From positions 4,362,279-4,426,278 of the forward strand of contig NC_135223.1 in the NCBI RefSeq assembly GCF_052324685.1: 64,000 nt of DNA, written 5' to 3'. Both the position numbers and the translations under genes were made by a program. Under the pieces are notes generated by a model. The model was not told the DNA's origin, searched no databases, and saw only the letters and a program-made list of their open reading frames with translations. This document shows, in pieces, positions 47,230-64,000 of this stretch (position 1 is the stretch's first letter; each line of letters opens with the position of its first letter). Source of the DNA: Brachyhypopomus gauderio (Eukaryota > Chordata > Actinopteri > Gymnotiformes > Hypopomidae).

Positions 47230-47760
47230 TACATGACAACGGTGACCGTTAGCTAGCCGCGGCTATTAGCTAGCATGCTAACTTCCTGGGAGCCGTTACA
47301 ACGTCGACTAAACGCCGAACGCGTGTCACAACAGCCGATATCACACCGTCGCGGGTCAAACTAACGGATAACGGAAAGTTTTGTCTCGCTATTTTTGTTT
47401 AGTTTAAAACCACCGGGCTTGAGGCCGGGCCGGGCGGCCACCCACCAGTCCGGTCACTTCACCACAGACTACATGGCAGCGGCGCCGCTCGTGACCGCGC
47501 GGGACAAAGAAACGGGAGCGCGCACTCGCACAGACCGACGTCGAGATTAAAACACCGCGGTACAAACGAGCGGCCGAGGCCGCGCCGCGGCTCTTCAAAC
47601 CGGACCGAACCGGAGCGGAGTGGTGGTCGACGGCCGTACCGTGTGAACGCCAGGCTACTTCGCGACTTCCAGACTCTTCTATTAGAACCGTGCTAGACTC
47701 GGGACAAAACCTGTGAAGTTTCCCTCCCGAAAAAGACATCCGTTCTAAACCAGACTAAGT
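47230..47760 (-). promoter_or_regulatory. CpG-rich ube2i promoter and probable noncoding first exon
   Basis: CpG density rises sharply here, in contrast to the AT-rich flanks, about 0.6 to 1.1 kb upstream of the ube2i start codon exon. That exon is preceded by a 3' splice site (CTCACAG, rc of 46681-46687), so a noncoding first exon upstream is expected. An open frame on the minus strand inside the island looks like a by-product of high GC content. Confidence 0.6.
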
Positions 47761-48349
47761 AGGACCGTTAGTATCGCACTGACATCGCCTGAAAGAAAAT
47801 AAAACACAAATATATTTTTTCGCACATTATACTCTTTGCTTAAACAAGAAACCAAATGAAGTCAAATGCGGAACACTTGGGAAATGTATGTGCTGGAATG
47901 TAATAAGTCGCCCTTTCGTTTTTAGGACCTTTAAGATTTAGGACAGGCATTGCTGTAGTCCGCTGAACGTTTAAGTGGACGCATATTCCCACACGAAGTG
48001 CGTTCAAATTGTACAATAAATGTGCGAATATAAACACGTTGAGTTTAAGTGTTTCTTTCTAACACCAGTCTAGTTTACAATAGTCACTCTTTGACATCCT
48101 TCGAGACCGACGAAGTCTCTATGGCAACGATCAACCAACATGGATAAGTGCATAAGCAAGAAACCTCGCAAGAGGGCGCAAGAGAAGCTTTAGTGATGTA
48201 CAATATATATATATATATATACAATATATATATATGCAATCTGTCAATTGCATTCAGGTGCTGTAATTTCTCCCATTTTGCAGGTAGAAATACTGGATCC
48301 CAAAAAAAGGGAATAAACACAGACACAGAGGGGTTTGTTAAAAATGACT

Positions 48350-49730
48350 TTATAGGATAACAGTCTTAAGTTCTGTTTATGTATGTGTACGTGTGTGCAT
48401 AAATGTTGCAGTTTGTATAAATATGTCGTCACATGGGGGGATGGGGGGGGCAGGATAGGATGTGATCTGTCGAATGTGACTCAGCAGAAAACCTGAAATC
48501 CATCATTCACGTGTCCAGGTTCTATTATAGAAATAAGCTTGGATACATGAGTATAGGGCTGGGCTATGTGATACTACAGCAGAGTAATGGAGAAGAACTA
48601 GATCAAAGTGAAGCTGCCTTGTGCGTATGAGACAGCCGGAGAGGGTTCGGCTCTTTAAGTGAACGTCCATGCATTAAAGACAAATTGATTGTCTCAACTC
48701 CCTGCTTTTATGTTTGTTTTTATTGCTTTTTTTGTCATACTTGCTTAGATAAGATGCAGAAAGTACTGTCCCATTAATGATTAAGCACTACTAATAATAA
48801 TAATAATTATGATAGAAGTACTACTAATAATAATAGTGCTGCTACAAATAATAACTATTGTTGTTATTGTGTTCCTATCATCCCTTTTGGAATCATATGG
48901 TGGTCATGGTAACCCTGAGGTTAGAATGCACTCCGGCAACTGTCCAATTAACAAGCTTAACAAAACTTCACATCCTGTTGAGGCTCCTTTGGTCGTTGTT
49001 CCTTTTAGACCCCCCCCCCCCCCCTACATTTAAAAATAAGAGACTTTTTCTTCCCATCATAAATATTAGCATTTAGGCGCGGTTTGTTACTGGCTCATGT
49101 TCTACAGCAGTGAAGCTACAGAGGTTGGATTAAGTCCTGCAGGGACAATCTGGCCAGAAAGAGGAATGAGCATGTTTGCTTTTGCTGGGCTTGAACCTGA
49201 TCCCTAAGATTCAGTTCAGCCATGTTCCTCCCTGCAGAACAGGCTAAAATCCACCTTAAGCTAGATGTGGGCTTAAAGCCTCTTACATCAAGACTAAATA
49301 TTCCAGTTTAAAGGTCTTGCACAGTGGTCCTGTGTCCTCCTGAATGAAAAAGAAACATTTAAAAAACAATTATCTTTTTAAATTCATGTTTGCTGTTAAA
49401 ATAATGTCTGGTATTTTATAGAAATAGAGGAAAACAACCCAAAACAATAACTTAATCTGAAATTATGTCCTCTACTAAAACTCTTTTCAAGGCTGAATGA
49501 GGATGTCCTGAAAGCCGGAGTCCAGGTCAGGAAGACCGTGCGGGACCTTTAATTCTGAACGATACACAGAGCCCCGGTTACAGCGGATCGGCTCGGCACT
49601 GGAGTGTGTGATCTGTGTTTTCTTGCTGTGTAGCGAGGTCGGCCCTGAAAGGTGTGTGGAGCCACGGCCATGCTACGTGTCCTCCCCCGCACTACTTGGA
49701 CGTTGCGGCCGTGAGCTGATACACTGCAGC
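48350..49730 (-). other. Probable kctd5 3' UTR
   Basis: This follows the kctd5 stop codon on the minus strand. AATAAA occurs on the minus strand near 48718-48723. It includes a short C/G run at about 49011-49024 and ATAATA-rich sequence near 48790-48860. No exon or RNA gene is recognisable. Confidence 0.5.
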
Positions 49731-56533
<6,803 letters not shown>

Positions 56534-56900
56534 TTCTGCCTCCGTCCCGGACAGGAAACCGTAGTCGCTGGTTCTCCAAACGAGGAGCGCAGCGCACCGG
56601 GCGCGCAAACCTGGGAGTGTCGGTCCGGTTTACATGAAAAAAGAACCTCGTCTTGAAGTATTAAGTTCCTGTTTGGTGATGAGAAACTATAGAAGCGCCT
56701 GGACTGAAGTATTCGAGACGTCCAAGGGCGGTGGTTTTGTTCTGAACACTTCTGATAGCTGTAGATCTCGGAGTAGTCCGGATGGAAGCAGAGCACAGCC
56801 GGTGTGAGGGCTGGACCAGGGCTCGGTTCGGGTGTCGGGGTGTTCCGGGACACCGCGCAAGAGGGCGCAAGATCGGAGCTTCAATAATACACGTTTGGAG
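56534..56900 (-). promoter_or_regulatory. GC-rich kctd5 promoter and 5' UTR
   Basis: CpG-rich sequence continues upstream of the kctd5 start codon to about 56870 and then falls off. Overlapping open frames here are explained by base composition. No unambiguous core promoter element is visible. Confidence 0.5.
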
Positions 56901-58274
56901 GATGAACACTCGATACTTTGCATCCCATATAACGTTTGCAACGGAAGTGAGTTTTGCATAAAGCAAATTGTGATCATGAAAGTGTGAGCTCAGTTATGTT
57001 GACCCGCTTTTAAAGCGAATATAGAATATAGGTATATATAGATGCGAATATTCGAAATGGTTCTTCAAGGCAGAATCAACAACTCGTTTAAAGTCAAGCT
57101 CAAAATCTAGTGGGTAAGGTCGAGAACATGAGCAAAATCTAAAAAGACAGCTGGCATGTCTATAAATATCTCATTGTGTTGACTTTCTGACTTCAAGCCA
57201 GAAACATAGAGAATAACGTTTTAGTGTGGGAGACCTTGCAGTGAAATGCTGAGATGTTCCAACATGGGTCACGTGTCTGGTGAATCTAAGCTTTTTCGTC
57301 TTTGGAAGGTACAGCAAGCATCACACCCCTCACTTAAGGCACCTTTAAATGCAGGTCCATCATCATGGCACACTAACAGCCTCTAAGATACAAGTAATTT
57401 GTTATGTCAAAGGTGTGATTGGTCAAAAAAGACAGGAGGCGTGGTTTCTCTCGGCCTAAACCCCTACATGCTTTATTTCATTTCTAGGTGTTGTCGAGCT
57501 CAAGAGCTAGACGGGGAAAATACACACAGCGCCCACACAAAGACAGACCCCACACACACACACACACACACACACACTCTCACACACACTCAGGCACTCA
57601 CTCTCACACACACACACACGTTCTCTACCACCCCCCCCCCCCCCCCCCCAACACACACTTGTGTGTGGCCAAGCGTGCGTGGGGTCCGTGTAAGCAAGGC
57701 TTTAAATTATCAGAATATGAGTCAATCACTGCGCAAATAGAAAATGTATATGATATAGTAAGAAAAAAAAAGCTGTAAAATATCAGTTTACAATAATTCT
57801 TCACATTCAAAGGCTTTACATCTCAAAACATACACAGCAAGGCCCTCGAACATGACTTTAATCCAAATGATTTTCATATATTAGAATTTAAATAACACAG
57901 AGTAGGGCTTGAACAGAGAAGCCCAATAACCTTATACAAGAATAAAAATACAAAACCCGGATCCAAGAGTCACCTCGCTCTGCTCATCCTCCAAGTTCAA
58001 TATTACATCAACTATACATCACAGTCATCAGTTTACCAACCAGGAAGAGGAGACACAATGTCATACGTGCACACTCACGCACGCACGTGTGCTTGGACAC
58101 GTGCGCCCATACACGCATATACACATTCGCACGTGCCCATCTCCTTCCTGTTAAAAACACCCACGTGAGAGAAGGAACCACACGCACTCCAATCCATTTC
58201 AAGACAACTGTGCAATCATGCACGCATACACACCAACACACACATGCACGTGCGCGCACGCACACACGTGAGTG

Positions 58275-58321
<47 letters not shown>

Positions 58322-58919
58322 GCCTCCATTCCGAAACACACACACAGTCATTATCCCATTGCAGACAATTTGAAGAAAAAAATTAACTAAAAATCAGTCG
58401 CGCAATTGGCTCAGGGCCTTGGGTGATGGATTACCCTCTAGAACTACATTACCCATAGTTCTGCAGTGATTGTTGTGGTTTGGTGATGATTCAGATGGAG
58501 CTATTTCCTGTAATGTAATTTGTTCAAAGAGTTTTGATTCAGAACACAAACAAATGTGAGGAGCAGGATCTCCCACCACAGAAATTCAATACCACATTCT
58601 CCAATCAGACCAGCCAGACCAGCTACTGTGGCCAATGAGGGCAAAGGACCTGCCTTAACTCTAAATACAGACCAATCAAACAGAGGGGACACACCCCCTG
58701 TATGCACTGAGACCCAGGGGTTAAAGATTGTGTGTTTATGAGACAGAGACTTTCAGAAGAGACAGAGAGATAGAATGAGAGAGAGAAAGACAAGTGAGAT
58801 ACAGCGAGACTCGAGTTAAAGTGACAAGGAGACACAAATTAGAAATCTGACTATACAAGAGGTGTGTATGTTCTGTGATTGGTCAAAGGCTGCTGGGGTG
58901 TGGCCGTAGGGGAGAGCTC
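56901..58919. other. Intergenic DNA and pdpk1 3' UTR
   Basis: AATAAA on the minus strand at about 57470 could end the pdpk1 transcript. The stretch includes (CA)n at about 57551-57620, a C run at about 57631-57649 and (CA)n at about 58276-58318. No further gene is seen. Confidence 0.5.
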
Positions 58920-61900
58920 CTATAGGCTGGGGCTCTGGTGTTTGTGGTAGATCTTCCTCCATACTTCCTGGATCTTCTTGCACCATTTATCAGCGTTGCC
59001 ACTTGGGTCCATCAAATAGTAGGTCCGGTTCGGCTGTGGACAATCGTTTTAAAATCAGGACCGGTACAAGAGGCAGGTAACAAATCAACAAAAAGATTTT
59101 TAAAATAAAACAAACAAGATCAGATAAACACCTGCCCTGGATCGAACAACAAACGGGCACCTGTGATTGGACAGCAGCCGCCGAGTGACGGGAGTGCGGT
59201 TACCGTGTGAACGAAGAACGTTTTGAAGTTCTTGGCTTCGGGGCGGAGCTCTGGGGACCAGGGTATCTCTCCCTTCAGAACCTTGTTCACCGGGTCCACG
59301 TAGTACAGGTGGGGGCCTTCGGTCAGAAGCAGCTGGCGGCGTCGTGCGAACAGGCCCTGCGGTACAAGAGGGGCGGGGTCCACGCAGAGGGAGGAGTTAG
59401 ACCCGGCGCATCTCGGGCGGGGGCGGGGTCCGGCGGGCGGGCCACTCACCTTGCGCTTGTCGACGGGGCCCATCTTAAGGATGAGGTTGTTCTCCACAAA
59501 CTGGTGCCTGTGCAAAACAAACGGGAAGATGTAAGCGACACGCAGGACAAAGACGAGGCCGTGTGTGTGTGTGCGTGTGTGTGTGTGTTGCCCGCACCAA
59601 GGGTTCACGGCGCTCTGTTTGTCCAGCAGGAGGCGTTTCTCCTCTTCGCTGAACTGCAGGTCCAGCTCCATGCTGTTACTGTCCAGCTCATGAATATGGA
59701 TGAACTGATCCACGCTGGGGGCGGGGTTACGTACAGGAAGGGGATTCTCAGTGGGCTCGTCTACAGAGGAGGTGGAGCCTGGAAGTGCCACCTGCATACT
59801 GCTAAACTGGCTTAAGAGATCATCATACTGAGAGAAAGAAAGAGAGAGAGAGAGAGAGAAAATGAGAGAGATAAATAACCAAAGAAAGAATATATGGGTT
59901 AAATGATTTGTCAGAGCTGGCTCTGAGCACGTGGTCTGAGCACGTTTACAGCCTGGAGGCCCCGGGTTCAAGACCAGGTGTGACTGTTGCCCTCAGCCGT
60001 GCCTACATGACTAATTAGCCTACTGCATAACCGTTGAGGAACACCGTTAGACATAAAGCAGTGTGAAAAGCGGGTAACATTACGGCTGCATCAGAATCAA
60101 GTGCCTATGCTTCCTGACACACTTCTCCGTTATTTTGGGTCACAGCACTAAAAATAAAAGTGAACTGACTAAGGAAAAGGATCAGAAAGCAACTAGCATT
60201 CTGGGTAAGTGTCAGGATGTCTCTTAAGAGACCTAGTACCTTTGTGTTTCTCCATAAAGGTACGGACAAAAGCAAATATATATCATTAAAAGGAAACACA
60301 GAGACCAAAGGCCTTTGTTTTTCTTCTAGCCCCTCCCCCGCGTGGCGTATGCAAACGGGGCTTACGTTGCCGTAGCAGTCCTCGTCGTCCTCGGACATGG
60401 CGGGCAGGTAGGGCGTGAGCTTGGGCGGAGTCTGCAGATGCAAGTCGTCCCAGCTGATTGACTCAAAGAAAGGGTGGGATTTCAGCGGCTCGTACCCGCC
60501 CATTTCCTCGCAGCCAATCCGCTTGCAGGGATCCAATAACTGCAGGATTTATTTGATTTTAAATAAATAAAGAGACACAAATATCAACGTTAGCTTCATG
60601 TTTCAGCATCATGTGGAATATTTGCTGTTGCCAAGGTAATGCAGGGTACGTGTTGAAAAGCAGCAGGAGATTCACTGTGGTCAGCATCTAAAATAAACCA
60701 GAGATGTTCACCAGGAGCAGCTCCACTAGATTCTTGGCTTTGGGGAAGAACTTCTCTGGAAACTCGTACTCTAACTTAATAATCTTCTGGAATATTAGAT
60801 ACTCATTTCTGAGAGAGGGAGAGGGAGAGAGAGAGAGAGAGAGGGAGAGAGAGAGAGACATCAATCAATCATGACAGCATCCACAATAACAGCAGTTGGC
60901 AGTTCTGCCCCAATAGTGTGGTGGTAGGTGGTCATGTCTAGGAGAGTGAACTTACCCTGCTCTGAATGGTGGCAACCCAGCGACCAACTGGTAAATAATG
61001 CAACCTAATGCCCAGAGATCCGAACTGTCCAAAAAAAAGTAGTTGGGGAGGGGGAGGGGAGAGATGACGCATCTTTATCTGGAAATCTAGACCTCACAGA
61101 GATGAGCACAACAGATGAACACGTAACGGACGCTGTGACGATCGTGCGCACGCACTTCTTACCTCTTGCACGCAGACTTCTCGGTGAGCAATTCGGGCGA
61201 GACGTACTGAGCCGTACCCACGAACGAGTTTGCACGAGCTACGGACGAAAGGGTGATTGTCTGAGCATCGGCTGATTCATATATGTGGCGCACACACACA
61301 CACACGCGCGCCCCCCCCCCCCCCCCCCCCCGGGGCTGCACGGCAGGCTCGGTGCAGTTAGCAAAATGCCCGTCTGCCTCAGACTGTTGAGGATATATGG
61401 AATGACGCACTCCAAATCAAACTGGGAAGACGGACCGTAAAGGTCGTACGGTAACATAATACAGGCTCAGCGTCACGTGCCGAGCTCGGCTCCGCTGACA
61501 TGCAGAAAGTGCAAACCCTCGCCATTACTCTGCAGACGCATTCTATGTGCTTCCCGTACTCACACTGATCTGGGAGCAGTCGATTCGCACGTTGCCAGGT
61601 GTTACGCAGTAGGGGTAGTGACTGCAGGCGTTCTGAACGCAGCTCCAGGACTTCCATGCATGTATGAAGCTGCAGTTCTGAGGGCTTAATGGGTCCATGG
61701 GTGCACCACACCATCATCTGGACATCACTTTAAACTTACGAAGTAACCCTAACAATCACTTTATCGGTCTGCACCCTGGAACGGCCAAGGGCTCTGGAGT
61801 CGAACTCTGCTCTGTTTCGGACCATGAAAGTGCAAGACCACGGCCGTGCGTGTGTGAGCGGTACCCTGCACACTCAGAAGCGTGGGTGTGTGGCGTGGGG

Positions 61901-62106
61901 AGGGAGGGGTGTTCCTCACCTTGCCTGCTGTCGGAGGACAGCTGCTTGGCTGTGCCGAAGTCTGTGATCTGAACGTGCATCTCCTCGCTGAGCAGAATGT
62001 TCTCCGGCTTCAGATCTCTGCAGGAACCAACCCAGAGACACAAACCTTAAATGTCAGCACGCTTGGGCACCCACGCAGACACCCAGGCCCCCACCCCAGG
62101 TGTCTG

Positions 62107-62145
<39 letters not shown>

Positions 62146-63614
62146 TCCCAGCAGCACTGAAGCCGAAATCTGATGCAACTCAAACATCAGCATTTCATTT
62201 ACATATCAAACGTTCGGTTAGCCCACAGTGAAAACGCTGCGGTAGCAGAGGAAATATAACTGTTTTCTGTGTGTGTGTGTGTGTGTTATCGTAATCATGT
62301 ACACGTTTGTGTGTGTATGTACACACACCGTTATCCATTTCCAAAGAACAGAACCAGAATAGAACACACTCTAATCCAGTGTTCAATTTGACATGTCCAG
62401 TTGGCATAGTCAATAGTAAATCAAATAAATAAACATTTGTGGGTGTTTTTAAAGGCTGCTGATGCTGGATGGACACAAACGCCTCAGCTGTTACTCGAAA
62501 TACGACGACGAAGATGATGATTGACAGTTCCGTTTAGCAAACGACCCACTGCTTTGGGGGAACTTATTCAGAATGTTTCTAGCCTAGATGATTCTTAGCA
62601 CGAAATCGGCAATAACCCACGGCACTCTGCTCAGGCTGACTTACAAGCCTGCCCTCTTGTTTTGAACATACTTCTCTTCTCTCCCAAAACAAAGATGGCA
62701 CTTCCAAACGACCGTCTCCTGCACCGTCCGGCTCGCAGAGAGACAAGCGGTGTGAGGCGCTTTTACAGGACGTCTGCCTCGGGTCAGGGGCGGCCGGAAA
62801 CGCCACGTACGGCCGGGCTAACATGCCGCGAGCCCTCACCCTCAAACACTCACCTGTGGATGATGCCTTTCTTATGCAAGTACTCGAGCGCGCAGACGAT
62901 CTCTGCCGAGTAGAAGCGCGTGCAGGTGTCGTCGAAGGAGCCGATCTTTCGGATGTATTTCAGCAATTCTCCATTTTTAGCATAGCTCAAACCGAAATCT
63001 GACCATGCGCTAAGAAAAACGTTATCAAACAGTACACATTTTATGTAAATGTGTGTGCGTTTTGTGCGGAAGACAGTGGGGAGGTTTAAACAGTAGTTAT
63101 TTGAATTATTGTTAAATAACACATTCATTTTGATGTCCTGAGATTTTATTTAATATAGTAGCACGATTTGAACAGCTCTCTACACAATAGGGCTGTTATA
63201 TCCAGACGGTGTTCCACAGAGCTGTCAGCACTGCACAGATGAGCAATGTTTTTCCCGCCTCACACTAGAGAGCAGGATTCTAGCAACGGGTTACATAACT
63301 ACACTAACAATAATAAACTGAAGTACATGACACGCTGAACATTGGTGAAAGAGCTTCATCCATGAACAGTGACCTAGTGACAGCCTGCTTATCCAGGAGT
63401 AAAAGTGCTTCCTAAAGCACAGAGGCTGTACACGCGTGTGTGTGTATGTGTGTGGAGAGATGGAGGGAGAGGATACAAAGCTTCTCCTCGTCCTGGAACG
63501 TGAAGTAGAGTTTGACAAAGAAAGGGTGATCCAAAATGGACATCACGTCTCTCTCTCTCTTTACATACTGCGCCTTGTTCTCCTTCATGATATGACGCTT
63601 CACCAAGATCTTAA
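58920..63614 (-). CDS. pdpk1: 3-phosphoinositide-dependent protein kinase 1, partial
   Basis: Eleven exons are inside the window: 63614-63477, 62998-62854, 62017-61920, 61238-61163, 61024-60956, 60808-60712, 60539-60366, 59827-59598, 59507-59450, 59356-59204, 59033-58920. All junctions are GT-AG and in phase. The kinase domain is present from the beta-3 Lys (IKILVKRH), with HR/DLKPEN split between exons, ITDFGTAK, the activation-loop [14 protein letters not shown] with the Ser phosphorylated in PDK1, and GCEEMGGY. The C-terminal PH domain follows ([40 protein letters not shown]). PDK1 phosphorylates the activation loop of AKT, S6K, SGK and PKC at the membrane and in cytosol. The N-terminus and glycine loop exons lie beyond the right edge. 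The final residues, [10 protein letters not shown], differ from mammals. Confidence 0.96.
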
Positions 63615-64000
63615 CTGGAGAGAGCGAGAGAGAGAGAGCGAGAGAGAGAGCGAGAGAGAGAGATTCATAATTGTATGCCTGCACAGGCTTTGTGTTTTCA
63701 ATATTATATTAGACTGGGAGAAAACCATGTTGTCCCCAAGTTTCTTAGCCCTTCCGTGCAGTAAACATGTACAAATAACTACTGAATTAAAGGAAGGATG
63801 ATCCACACACAGTCCAGAAGAGGCCAATAAGCCAGCATCCCACCATGCTTAGGGCAGGAGGTCTCGTGTGTGAGGGTCACATGACCCCAGGAGGTGTTCC
63901 GCTGAGGCTCACATAGGCTGCCTTTACACCCACCATCAAGACAACACCTGGTGGTGGTAGAAGGCTGTAGATGGACGCCATCATTTGCAAATACATGAGA

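Noticed and set aside
47404-47739. 112-codon minus-strand frame upstream of ube2i
   Set aside because: It lies in the CpG island and has an Arg/Ser/Gly-rich composition expected from GC-rich DNA without selection.
59207-59815. 202-codon plus-strand frame across the pdpk1 3' exons
   Set aside because: It is the antisense shadow of four pdpk1 exons and their short introns, which have matching protein sequence and GT-AG borders on the minus strand.
59920-59985. tRNA-like B box (GGTTCAAGACC) near 59968
   Set aside because: No A box at the right distance and no cloverleaf. It is probably a chance match or a fragment of a SINE.

Overview
This window is vertebrate nuclear DNA, almost certainly from a teleost fish. 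It has multi-exon genes with GT-AG introns, dense (CA)n/(GT)n microsatellites, tRNA-derived SINEs and many hAT, Tc1 and ISL2EU-like DNA transposons typical of ray-finned fish. There are no prokaryotic operons, CRISPR arrays or obvious retroviruses.

Gene layout from left to right: (1) the 3' end of a Kv3-type potassium channel gene (kcnc2-like, + strand), with its last coding exon at 9247-9395 and a possible alternative terminal exon near 18150; (2) a complete cog7 gene (- strand, 17 coding exons, 33225 down to 24830, 767 aa); (3) a class I cytokine receptor, best read as il21r (+ strand, 8 coding exons, 41227-43347, 370 aa); (4) ube2i/UBC9 (- strand, 6 coding exons, 46672 down to 45292, 158 aa); (5) kctd5 (- strand, 6 coding exons, 56533 down to 49731, 223 aa); (6) the 3' part of pdpk1/PDK1 (- strand, 11 exons, 63614 down to 58920; the 5' exons lie beyond the window). 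COG7, IL21R, UBE2I, KCTD5 and PDPK1 are all human 16p genes, so most of the block is conserved 16p-type synteny. The kcnc2-like neighbour does not belong to that block in human (12q). The genes are not one pathway: they cover Golgi tethering, lymphocyte signalling, SUMO conjugation, cullin-3 adaptor function and AGC kinase activation.

The rest is repeat-rich. Two nested transposon stacks stand out. At 2581-3970 a SINE is split by a hAT5-like element that is itself split by a 307-bp MITE. At about 34130-37170 a dead Tc1-like transposon is split by a SINE and by a BED-domain hAT, and that hAT is split by a miniature ISL2EU-like element. Several insertions show exact target-site duplications, so the order of events can be read directly. 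A second hAT copy sits in cog7 intron 5, and two more hAT MITEs used the same 8-bp site in cog7 intron 15.

The most unusual structures tied to genes are in cog7. The 3' end of exon 4, with its 5' splice site, has been tandemly copied into a 7-unit array, and several cog7 and il21r splice sites are built directly from GT/CA microsatellites. A 43-bp minisatellite whose every unit can fold into a hairpin lies in kctd5 intron 1. I see no convincing new multigene system.
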